A DNA stretch of 25,426 nt from the NCBI GenBank assembly GCA_013054445.1, contig JAAMPI010000803.1, forward strand, positions 1 to 25,426. The letters are read 5' to 3'. This stretch comes from Cudoniella acicularis. Its lineage: Eukaryota > Ascomycota > Leotiomycetes > Helotiales > Helotiaceae. The position numbers were made by a program, and so were the translations under genes. Of this stretch, positions 16,037 through 25,426 are shown piece by piece. The notes under the pieces are model-generated. The model saw nothing but the letters and a program-made list of their open reading frames with translations. It did no database searches and was not told the origin of the DNA. Numbering within the stretch: position 1 is the stretch's first letter; each line of letters opens with the position of its first letter.

Positions 16037-19000
16037 TTAAGACAAATGGAAAGCACCCTGTCCCTCCTTAATTGCAGTATTCATACGACGTCGCATAACG
16101 TCTAAATCAGAGTAGTCAGGCAGTTTAAGATAATTGACACACGTCATGACGCTAGGCAAGTAGTCGTCGGATGTGTAAGGAGGCTCACTTGGTTTGCAAA
16201 CCACAGTGAACATAGGAGTAAGCGATTTAAAGCCTAAAGTATATTAGCAGATTGATTTTCACTAGATCGGAATCAACTTACCGCCAATTGGAAGTTTGGG
16301 ACTACCGGTTGTGAATTGAAGAAAATCTCGCCGCTCAGAGAGGCTGAGCTCACTCATGGTTTGGAGCAGATTTTTGACACTCTTGCTATCCATATTGAAA
16401 CCATGGTCGGCCTTAATCGAGTCCATCAGGGCTGTGAAGACATATATTAGCAATGAGCATTGGTATTTCAAGATAGGAGACTTACTTTCTAGTGACCAGT
16501 CTTCTTCGATTCTACCAAAGAGCATGACGAGCTCATCAGGTGTGAAAGCGCTCAAAGCAGAATACGGGAACACCTGTGTGAAGCCGGCTCTGAACGCATC
16601 AACCTGTCGTTGGACGCCAGATCCCAAGGTCATATCGATGACTTTCTCCAAATAAAGTTCAACATTATCAATAGTCACCGAAATTGTGGATCCATTTGGA
16701 AGCAGTTCGATCGTGGAATAACCAGGAAGTGTAAAATCGAGGCCGAGATCATCAATATGAACACCATCAACTTGCAATGCTTCTGCCTCTGCAACCTTCT
16801 GAGCTGGTGTGAGATTCGGGTTTTCATCAATAGCTTTCTTTGCCACGGCAAATTTCTTAATCAACTTCAAAGACATTGCCAGCTGGGCGTCAACGGTCTT
16901 CACAGCTCCCAGAGATGGAGTGACTGTCTTGGATCCATCGCCAATGCGGAAAAAAGTCGGGTTAAAAGAGACATCGATGATCCGGGAATCAATCATTGAT
17001 CTGGCGACAAATTTTCCAAGCATCTTGAAGAGGTGTAATATCCGTTTACCATTTTCGCTCGACGCTTGATCCTCGCTCATCGGTGCGGGGAATAGTCCAC
17101 GGGCGCCAAATGCATACTCATCCGCTTCATTGGCATCAGTTTCACGCCATAGCTTGAGCTTTTTTTTAGAAAACTCTTTTGAGACGGTGGAATAGAATTC
17201 AAGAGTAGGGCCTAAACCGGTTCCGACTTCTTCGAAATACTCTACCTCCAAAATGCTCTGAGATGCTCCATACAGCTCCATGACCTTCAAAGCAGATTCA
17301 AGAATCTTGGCTCGGGAGATCCGAACCTTTTGACGCTGGAGACGACCCAAGAACGGTCGCTCGTCGCGGTGTCGGTCTCTTCTAGATTCATCTGCAGATT
17401 GAGCATTTTGCCAACGTGTCATTGATCGAGCATACCCGAATGACGTAGACTGGAGGAATAGATGTCTGGTTTCAAAGGGGAATAGGAAGGGGTAAAGTCG
17501 AGCTAGGTCTTCGCTCCAGCTTGGAAGACAGTTGCTAGCAACGATGAGAGGCTCTTCAAGCTGCCTATTCAGCTTCGCTGTGAGCTTTGTGTTAACGAAC
17601 TGAGACAATGGTTCGGCATTAAGCTTCAACGTGTCTTTATTCTCAGCCAAGACATCGTCAAGATTCGCATTCAAAGCGTGTAGAATATTCAGTAGTCGAA
17701 GAATGGATGATGTTGCTGGATGCTTATCCAATGAAGCTGGAATTCCTGATGCTGTTGTCTCGGTACTGATTTCTGCGGCTTGGGTGAGGGAGTTTGGCTC
17801 TGGTGGCGGAGGCCCTGATACTCGCTTGAACTTGATAGGATGAATAGCAGACCACACGCTTCGACTTGTATGTTCATCCACTGGAGAAGATGTGCTGTGT
17901 ACAGCCCTGTATATTGTAGTCTCATTGGAGATGACTTTATCGTCCAAACTAAATTCAATGTGCCAATCCTGTGGGACAGCTTGAATACGGCCGCGTATGA
18001 CATGGGTCGAGATGACGTACTAGGTGTGGATAACGTAGCTTGAGCTGTAGAGGACTGCAGGGTTGATGAAGTTCGTGGGTTGCTTCCAGGGACTTGTGAA
18101 GGGGTTGCGACACGAGTTCCGTCATCTTTACGCGCTGTGACCTTACCGCCAGCAGCGACTTCTAAATTAACCGCGGTGGGATCTGGAGGGGAGCCTTCTT
18201 CCATCTCATCGTCAAGGTCTCCCACGATAGCATCCAGTGCGGCACTATCTTCCATGTCATCGTCATCACTAAGTTGTCGCTCATCAGCACACTCCAGTGC
18301 CCGAGCTAAGTTATCCTCTTCTTGCAGGGGGGGGAGGCGGAGCAGATGGTTCAGTCTGAGTCTGGTGTCGTCGGCTCGATCGGCGAGAGGTGGGCTTTTC
18401 TTGGGGTGTATTGGAGTTTGATTGCCCTTCGGAGGCAGGTGTTGCAGCTGGCGCTGTCTTGGATTTAGCCTTCCGTGAGCTTCTAGAGCCTGAAGGTGTA
18501 GGGGCCGTAGGAGTTGCTGCGTTTGCAGAAGCTATACCTCGTTCAGCCAGACGGGCTTGAGCAGAAGGAACACCAGAGTAAGGATTAGGGATGTTGCCTG
18601 CTGCTGCAAGTGCTGCTAACGCGCCAGACAGACCTTCTCTTCTCGAGCCTCGGGGACGTTCCGACATGCTAATTCTTGGTCGCAAATAATCGTCAAGAGC
18701 CTTGAAGGTTGCAATCGCATGAATTGAGACCATAATATTGCGATAAGGCCGTGGGATTTCGGAATCCTCATCGGCTACTAATTTAAGACGAATTTGCTTT
18801 GCAAGCATGGATGCAGCACTGCTCCTGTTGCCATCGAAAGTATTCTGGTGGACAGTAACTACTTCAAAATGCTCTGACCGGCTTAGTAGATCTTGCAATT
18901 TGTGGATGAGAACGCTGAAAGGGGTAGCGGGAGAGTCTGCAGTAGTCATTTTTGTCTTCTTCGCGACAGTCCGACCCATAAAAACCTCTAAGAATGCCGA

Positions 19001-21848
19001 ACGAGCATCATTACTCAAGCGTTCATCGGGATTGTTGAAAACATCGAGAAGAACCCTGACAACTTCAGAATTGAGTAGTTCGGCACTGGTGACACTTTCT
19101 AAGACGTCGCCATCAAAATGTGAGGCTAAGGTTGTGAAGAGCTCTATGCCGTTTCCGGGTTCCTGGTGTAAATAATGGGACTCGATATCTGAGGCCAAAG
19201 TTTGGAGGCTAGTCAAGATCTTCATTGCCTTCTTTTTCATGTTTTTGCTATTCTTCTCCGTCTCGTGAGTTTCCAAGAACTTCTTCGCTCGCTGAGAAAT
19301 AAGTTGTTGCATGCTCGTAGCATCAGATGTAACATGTCGCGGTGGACCGTCCAAAGACATCGTTGAACCTCGAGAGCTTGCAGGCGACTGACTAATGTCA
19401 TCTGGAATATCATCGTTTTCGTTGTCTTCATCTCCATCATCATCCGACGAGTCCTCATCCTCATCGTCACCTGCTTCGACTGGCTCGGATTTTTCGGTAA
19501 TCTTTGGAGATGCATTTAATCCCGATGACTCAATTGCTTCAGTGGTCGGCGACTCCCCGTTGGTAGATTTTTCAATCAAGTCGACACTGCTAAGCTTTGC
19601 AATCTCCGCAATCACCCCCTCACGATAGAACTGATAGCGATAAATATCATCTAATCGAGTAAGAAGCAGCTCTGCAGCCTGGAGTGCGTAGTTCACAAGA
19701 CTGGGATGGTCTTGCTGAGACAGAATCGCGGCCAAGAATGAAGCATACGGCACAGATCTTAAAGCTTCCAGCAAGATGTCCTTATCCAGATTGGAAAGCA
19801 TCTTGAGCTGCGCTGTGAGAACCTTTTGGCGAACACTGAGGTTGACAGTACTCGAGAAGGCATCAGTCAAAGTGGGAAAGAGTATGATGGCGAACCGCTT
19901 GACCTCCATTTTACATCCTTCTAGCAGCTCAATACGCTTGTCGTTCGCTGACTGTTTTCTGGACTCAGATGATGATCCATTAGGTGGAGCTGAACCAATA
20001 TCGGCTTCAGATACTTCATCGAAAGCCGCACTTGACTCCCTCGGAAGTCCAGGAAGAAGTTCGCAAATAACATTTAGTGTTTCAATAACCTGCTCTCGTG
20101 GTCTGTGAATAAGAGCCTGCATGATCACAACGCTGTCCAACTTCGAAGCAATATCTTCATTTGGTCCAGGAGGTGAAACTCCAGTCAAAATCTGGTATAG
20201 GGTTTCGACAACGTTCATCTTGAAGAGCTCGGCGGACAAGTTTGCACTTGCCTTTGCCGTGAAAGCCAGAACTCGCAGGAATGAGGTATGTATGTTGGGT
20301 CCAATTAGATTGGTAGTGCCAGGAAGAAGAAGACGAAGAATAGCCTTCAGCATATCGGTACTGATAAGCTCCTCGAGCCTGTTTGGATGGTATCTGAAGC
20401 TCTCGGCAACTCTTGATACGCAGAGTGACCCTTGTTCAACTACCTTCTGGTCATTGGAACTGAGGACGTTTAGCAGAATGGGCATAACATCTTTAATGAC
20501 AGGAAATGAATCTTCGGGTATGTTTCGACAACAATTCGCAGCTGTTGTAACAGCAGTTCGCTGCGTACTCGTAGCAAAAAAGTCAAGGTAGGTCAAGCAA
20601 GCTGTCAATCCCCCTTCGCGCACAATGGATGCAGGGTATTCGACGGATATCTTTTCTAACGTCTATAATTCGAGTTAGCAGACATCTTGCAAATGAGTTT
20701 GAGGCCACTTACACTTAAAGCTTGCTCTGCCAGGTCAATGTAGTGGATCTCCAAGAGTTTTGCGCAGAGAATCGGAACTGCTCCTCCATAAACCACATTT
20801 GCGGTGCTTGCAGGTAGGGCTTCCATCAAATTGGCAAGACAGCGGCAAGCTAGAAGCATCATTTCTGGATTTTCCTCTCCAAACTCCGATGGCTGCATAA
20901 GAACCACAAGCTCTTTAACAAATGAATCTGGCGAGAAATGGCCAGAAAGGTTGTCCTCCGTGGAGACAAGCAAAATTTCCGATAGCTCCTGAAGAGCAAT
21001 CAATTGGATTGAAGGGTCATCTTTCTGCTTCAGGTTGTTCAAGATATCTCGTAATCTGGTAGAAACCCCTGACATCATGCCACTCAGAGCTCTTAATGTA
21101 CTCGAAAGGCCATGTGGTGGTCCTCCAGATCCTCCAAAGCCCCCGAAGGGATCATCATCGTCCTCGTCTCTCCCTTCGTAGGTGCGAGCCATTTCTTCGT
21201 CGTCATTATCATCACTGCCTTCTTCGTCATCTGCCGGGGGAGGTTTCTCGTCAGAGGGATTGCTCATCGCAGTATCGCCATCTTTGTTGCTAGTATTCGT
21301 CTTCTTTGATCGGCGTGTGGATCCTGGTGTGTTCACGGTTGTATCTCCTACATAAAATCTTAGCCTTGCAAGGAAACGAGATTCGTTTAAGACGTACCTT
21401 GACCGCCCTTCTTGTTTCTAGATGACTTTCGCTTTGAAGAGCTGGCTGTCACAGTTGGGGGTTCGTTGGATGGACCAGCAGAATCACTAAAGTATGTCAA
21501 AAGTTTGAACAGGGCATTGAAGAAGGCTCTCTCCACTTACCTAGGACTCGACATCACCGCAGGAGTTTTTCCCTTCGCGGTCCTTCTACGGGATGGGGCG
21601 TCTGCTGCAGGCGGAGGAGGTTGCTCAGGCTCAGTCACCTTCTGTCGCTTTGGGCGTCTGGACGGCGGCTTCGCAGATTCAGGCTCGGGTGCTGGGCTAG
21701 GCTCTCGTGGCGGGACCTTGCGCTTTCGAGATGAGGGTTGTGACCGAATAGACGAAGCAGCAGCTACAGGAATTCCTGCGGATGCACCAGATGATTCCGA
21801 TGAGCTGGCTGCTTGTCTGGCGGACGCACGAGTGATTCTGGAAGACAT
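16037..21848 (-). CDS. UFD4: HECT-type E3 ubiquitin ligase, UFD4/TRIP12 family
   Basis: Ufd4 ubiquitylates ubiquitin-fusion and degron substrates for the proteasome. Six exons: 21848-21541, 21486-21398, 21347-20713, 20662-16486, 16431-16282, 16233-16037; introns 54, 50, 50, 54 and 48 nt with GTAAGT/GTACGT donors; about 1851 aa. Seen: ATG with a basic, Pro/Lys-rich nuclear-like N-terminus (PSRRPKRQKV), an acidic run, armadillo-like repeats (STRLRDILNNLKQKDDPSIQ, SGHFSPDSFVKELVVLMQPS, CLTYLDFFATSTQRTAVTTA), a second acidic run, DWHIEFSLDDKVISNETTIY, and the HECT domain ending PIGGFKSLTPMFTVV...LPSVMTCVNYLKLPDYS...GAFHLS. The catalytic Cys is codon 16141-16139, 34th residue from the end. Two apparent one-base frame breaks interrupt exon 4, at the G8 run 18327-18334 and near 17985-17995; coding sense resumes fully after each. 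I call it a real gene with probable sequence errors. Confidence 0.9.
18327..18334. repeat. G8 homopolymer at a frame break in UFD4
   Basis: On the minus strand eight C bases follow CCGCCT in a Pro-rich linker. With eight the frame runs to a stop (PPPPPARRG); with seven it would continue as LQEEDNLARALECADE, which fits the rest of the protein. No GT dinucleotide occurs in the roughly 180 coding bases before it, so an intron cannot explain the change. Confidence 0.85.
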
Positions 21849-22447
21849 GAGTATTTGGTTTGAGATGAACGCCTACAATACGGTCCGGCACCTCTGCACA
21901 ACAGGTCGAACGTCGTGAGAGTGTGCGATGGATCAAAGATGCAAAGTAGTGGTGATGGGAAGGGGTCAAATAAACAGAAGGTGAATGGACGGGGTATTGT
22001 ACCGAGAAGCAGAAATAGAAGTTGCTGTGGACAATGATCTTGCTGTTTCTGGGTCGTTATCGAAATGTGACTCCGATCTGCGCTGCGAAGATGCCATCGG
22101 TTTACGCCATTAGCGTAGGCGACGAATGTTTGTCCTAATCGCAGAGGTTTCTGTGTATTTGGAGTGCAATGTGGGAGGGAGGATTGTTGGCATGGGAAGA
22201 TTGAAAGGCTCCGGCACCGACCTGCAATATGAGGAGGATATCTATCTGAGTTGGCTATGGTGTAATCCTTGCAGCGGCGCTACAGGGCGCTTGTCTAGAA
22301 GCGACCCCAAACTTAAACACCAGCCTGGTCTACCCAGCAGATCATCCGCGTCCACAAGTTCTCCACGGCGATCAAAAGCAACGGGGGACAATTCCATTTG
22401 CAACGCATATCCGGAAACATGCAGCTTCTGAAGCTCTGAAGTTCTGA
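21849..22447. other. Region upstream of the UFD4-like gene
   Basis: These 599 bases should contain the UFD4 promoter at the left. A plus-strand frame of about 100 codons (22126-22431) lacks any recognisable domain. Part of 22330-22447 also reads protein-like in other plus frames, possibly belonging to the fragment that follows. Confidence 0.4.
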
Positions 22448-22735
22448 CGCTATCCTTTCAGCTTCCTACGACGACGAACCACACCTTCAAGAACAGATCT
22501 ACTCACGGGCCACGAAGCAGAATTTTTCCATCTCGAGAATACATCTCTTGAACCTTTGATACAACTCTGGCATTATCGTCGTAAAATTACGGCTACTGAT
22601 GTCTTGTACCTCCCGGTTCCTCGGCATTTCATAAAATCCAACTTTCGTGATAACTTTGGATTTTGGCTGAGACCTCGAGAAATTGATCGGACGAAACTTA
22701 CTCCATACAAGGTGTATATTCAGCATTACTTTTGA
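22448..22735 (+). pseudogene. Possible 3' exon or gene remnant of unknown family
   Basis: Seen: a plus-strand frame is open from 22448 (after TGA 22445-22447) to TGA 22733-22735, about 95 codons without an ATG near its start. It reads naturally, e.g. AEFFHLENTSLEPLIQLWHY, then ITATDVLYLPVPRHFIKSNF and LTPYKVYIQHYF at the end. A good acceptor with branch (TTCTGACGC...CTTTCAG) sits at 22461, suggesting a terminal exon starting at 22462. I could not find the rest of the gene: upstream plus-strand frames around 22330-22440 are short. I do not recognise the family. The antisense frame at 22726-22499 is probably its shadow. Confidence 0.3.
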
Positions 22736-22954
22736 AACTACAACATATGTTCAGAATTTTGAATAAGTGGATTCAAAATACCGCCTCCCGAACACTGCCA
22801 ACAGATGACGACAATGATATTGACTGATGAAAGATGTTCATGTGCAAGCCTTGTTCTTTGAGCTAGATCTGACTACCAAATCACTCTCCACCACTCTAGT
22901 ATATTTGCTTCTATTTGCGGAGACCTGGTCAACTTTTTCGACTCTCTTTGAATC

Positions 22955-23398
22955 ATGGGTGAGGTTGCTCAGCTGAAGAAGGGATTTCGGAGTCAAATTT
23001 CACGCAAACAATCGTCGGAAATTTACCTGAGTGCTGTGGCGTTACAAATTCCTTATTCGATAAAATTCCCTACCATCACCCATCGCCAGAACCAAGACGC
23101 CCAAGTTGACTCTAGTATTCTATCTAATAAGCCGTTATTTTTTGGACAAACTGTAATGTTGTCCAAAATGTTCATCAATTATAAGAAGTTGGGTTTTTCG
23201 TACTTACAGTACAAGACTTCAACTGCTGTATTGGGCATTTTCCAATTGTCCAGATTAGTGAGTTTGGGTAACATAAAAGGTGGTCATTATAGATATCTCA
23301 GTGATCACGAAAAGAGCCGTATCGATCTTACGTGGAACTGCCAGATCAGTGCTACCAGAATAACACGCTACAGTAGTAAAATTACTCTGCTTTGTTAA
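22955..23398 (+). CDS. Unsupported-looking hypothetical ORF, 147 aa
   Basis: Open from ATG 22955 to TAA 23396-23398, in AT-richer sequence. It has no recognised domain, signal peptide or clear membrane segment, and its composition (many Ile, Ser, Lys, Tyr) is compatible with chance. The main support is length and a pyrimidine-rich leader before the ATG. It could be an orphan or no gene at all. Confidence 0.2.
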   Translation: MGEVAQLKKGFRSQISRKQSSEIYLSAVALQIPYSIKFPTITHRQNQDAQVDSSILSNKPLFFGQTVMLSKMFINYKKLGFSYLQYKTSTAVLGIFQLSRLVSLGNIKGGHYRYLSDHEKSRIDLTWNCQISATRITRYSSKITLLC

Positions 23399-24207
23399 CT
23401 GTAGGCTAGGAAATTACGAAAGTGAGTCAGACTTACCAAGGCAAGAGGCGGATTTCTCATTGGAAGATTTTGTGAATCTATACTACAGTGAAACTGGGGT
23501 TCTCTGGCTCAGACCTCCATACTGTTCGTGAGCTTACCTGCCTAACACCCAAAGAAAATCTGACAGAATACGGGCATCAAGATCGCCTTTTAATTATCTG
23601 AGCAAATACCAAGGCCATAGAATAACAAGCGAAAACAAGTAAGGTTGAGAGTGAAACACCAACGTCTTGAAGCTACCTAGGTATAGTCTCGCTAGTTGTC
23701 CAAGAAAAAAGGTAACATGAGGATAGAAATGTTCTAAGTAGATAATTAATGGAGACACAACTCAAATTTTAAACCTTCTCCTGCCTACTTGTTAAAGCCG
23801 CCTACGATTCGTATAAGCCGGGGAATAAGACATTTAATTTTGACTGCCTGCGGTCATTGGATTGATCAATAGAAATGGGCTTCACCAGGCAGCTCCTGCA
23901 CGGTGTGCAGCGTGGATGCAGAGTGACTCAGCTTGGAAGAGAATTAATAGGCAGTAGGGAAAATGCTGTCGCCGACGTCAGACTGGCTTCCTGTGAAACT
24001 TTTTTGAATCTATCATCGAGAAGCGCAATGCTTGTCCCCGACCGCTAGGCAGAGCGGGGAGCTAATCGCAATCCTGGCTCGAGCCTGGTGCAATTAAAAC
24101 CCCTCCTCGTCCTCGTTTCCGGGCGGAGCGATTGCCTTAAGCCCGCCCCCACTACTTGTTGAAGAGGCTGGCATCTCTTTCTCGACCTCTCCTCCCTCAC
24201 TTCTTCT
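23399..24207. other. Gene-poor spacer before the NMNAT gene
   Basis: I see no gene in these 809 bases. The last part (about 24100-24207) becomes C/T-rich and probably begins the promoter/leader of the NMNAT gene. A minus-strand frame at 24402-24094 is judged antisense to that leader. Confidence 0.5.
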
Positions 24208-24238
24208 CATCTTGCCATCTTGCCATCTTGCCATCTTG
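24208..24238. repeat. 8-bp tandem repeat (catcttgc), nearly four copies
   Basis: The unit catcttgc repeats perfectly from 24208 for 31 bases. It lies about 215 bases before the NMNAT start codon, in a pyrimidine-rich probable leader or promoter. Confidence 0.9.
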
Positions 24239-24453
24239 AAAAGAACATTGGCGTCTCTCGCACTTTCAACAGACATTCCGCCACCCTTCGCACCCTTCTG
24301 GATCGAACTGCCTGGCTTGCGCGGCGTCATTATCGACCGCTTCCTCTCTCCTGCTATTCTCCCCACTACTTCCGAAGATCGCAACTCGTCATCAACAGGC
24401 ATAGCACCCCATCGCCGTCAACACCGAAATTCTCAATTGTCATATCCATAACA

Positions 24454-25426
24454 ATGGCGTCCAATCTACCTGTGCAGTCTCCAGCGGCCCAAACTTTAGC
24501 CAACTACTCCTTCCCACGACATAGATTGCGCCTTACTCAAACATCCCACCAACCTCTTGTTCTAGTCGCATGTGGCAGTTTTTCACCAATCACGTATCTA
24601 CATCTTCGAATGTTTGAAATGGCCTCAGATTTTGTGAAATTCAATAAGACAGAGTTCGAGTTAGTTGGAGGATACCTATCACCTGTAAGTCAATGGGGCC
24701 TTTGTTTTTACACTTCCACATTTGAAAGGCAAAAACTAACTCCCCCGTTTCCTAGGTGTCTGACCACTATAAAAAGGCTGGTCTCGCAAATTCTACGCAT
24801 AGGTATGGCTGTTGTCTTTTAGCCAAAAACGACAGCTAACGATTGCAGGCTGAGGATGTGCGAATTGGCTGTTGATCAGACATCGCAGTGGATGATGGTA
24901 GATCCTTGGGAGGCCATTCAAGCGGAATATACGCCCACAGCCCTTGTCCTTGATCATTTCGACCATGAGATCAATGAAGTATTAGGTGGTGCAGAGCGGC
25001 CAGATGGCACGAGAGTGCCTGTACGAATCGCTCTTTTGGCTGGAGCTGACCTGATACAAACAATGGTAAGTTTCTCTTCTAGTAATACACTTATTCGTAA
25101 GTTGCAAACAAATGTTTCGGCACATTCATCTTGTAGCAGCCGTTGAGTCATACTCCACAAGCCTCGATTTTTGGAATCATCAATTCTAACTATTGATAGT
25201 CAACTCCTGGTGTTTGGAGTGAAAAGGATTTGGATCATATCTTAGGAAGATTCGGTACATTCATAGTCGAGCGAAGCGGTACAGATATCGACGATGCCTT
25301 AGCCAACTTGCAACCGTGGAAGGATAATGTAAGCTTCTCCCGTTATTGGACAGGGATGTTGAAGCACCAAGATTCAACGTTCAATTAAAAAAAATTCCAA
25401 ACGTCTAAATGGATTTACTAACCATC
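24454..25426 (+). CDS. NMA1: Nicotinamide-nucleotide adenylyltransferase, 5' part (runs off the window)
   Basis: NMNAT joins ATP and NMN (or nicotinate mononucleotide) to make NAD (or its deamido form), in the last common step of NAD synthesis. Seen: exons 24454-24684, 24756-24802, 24849-25065 and 25200-25328; donors GTAAGT, GTATGG, GTAAGT and GTAAGC; branch sites CTAAC/CTAACTAT; all in phase. The protein so far is 208 aa. The nucleotide-binding motif is G41SFSPITYLHLRMFEMA, followed by GGYLSPVSDHYKKAGLA, RMCELAVDQTSQWMMVDPWE, RIALLAGADLIQTM and STPGVWSEKDLDHILGRFG, the fungal/eukaryotic NMNAT order. The final intron starts at 25329 and the window ends in a TACTAAC-like branch sequence, so the C-terminal exon(s), with the second ATP-binding motif, lie beyond 25426. 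Confidence 0.94.

Noticed and set aside
21096..21309. Plus-strand frames within the UFD4 5' region.
   Set aside because: They are antisense shadows of the acidic and Gly-rich N-terminal part of the ligase.
1..25426. A biosynthetic gene cluster, CRISPR array or prokaryotic-type defence system.
   Set aside because: No backbone enzyme, repeat-spacer array or operon-like gene set is present; the genes are typical dispersed fungal housekeeping genes plus HET genes.

Overview
The window looks like nuclear DNA of a filamentous ascomycete (Pezizomycotina; a leotiomycete/helotialean affinity is a guess from protein flavour only). The reasons are short GT-AG introns of 46-95 nt with CTAAC/CTGAC-type branch points, HET-domain genes, a Chs5 exomer subunit, a fungal-type WASP tail, and signs of RIP-like C-to-T decay.

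Left part (1 to about 5.8 kb) is accessory and decayed. It holds a probable transposase tail with four in-frame TAG codons (2-187), an ankyrin-like remnant with an in-frame TAG (196-513), an unassigned decayed frame (614-841), a HET pseudogene with one nonsense codon and two frameshifts (838-2782, minus), and an intact HET gene with an internal 33-bp duplication (3152-4699, minus). It ends at a junction (about 5675-5845) where two genes lacking their 5' parts lie head to head. On the minus strand are the last exons of a DUF1989/urea-carboxylase-associated gene. On the plus strand is the WH2-central-acidic tail of the WASP homologue Las17.

Right part (6.2-25.4 kb) is a conserved housekeeping block: eIF1A (minus), a small unrecognised gene (plus), CHS5 (plus), a short-chain dehydrogenase (plus), mitochondrial BCKDH E1-alpha (plus), a CUE/DUF1771/Smr protein resembling Cue2 (minus), a large UFD4/TRIP12-type HECT ubiquitin ligase of six exons (minus), and the 5' part of a nicotinamide-nucleotide adenylyltransferase (plus) that runs off the right edge. 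These genes serve unrelated functions and do not form a pathway cluster. UFD4 carries two apparent single-base frame breaks, one in a G8 run, that look more like assembly indels than gene death.

I found no convincing tRNA, rRNA, CRISPR array or biosynthetic cluster, and no clearly new system. The most interesting structure is the head-to-head junction of broken genes at the accessory/conserved boundary. All calls come from reading the sequence by eye; no database search was run.
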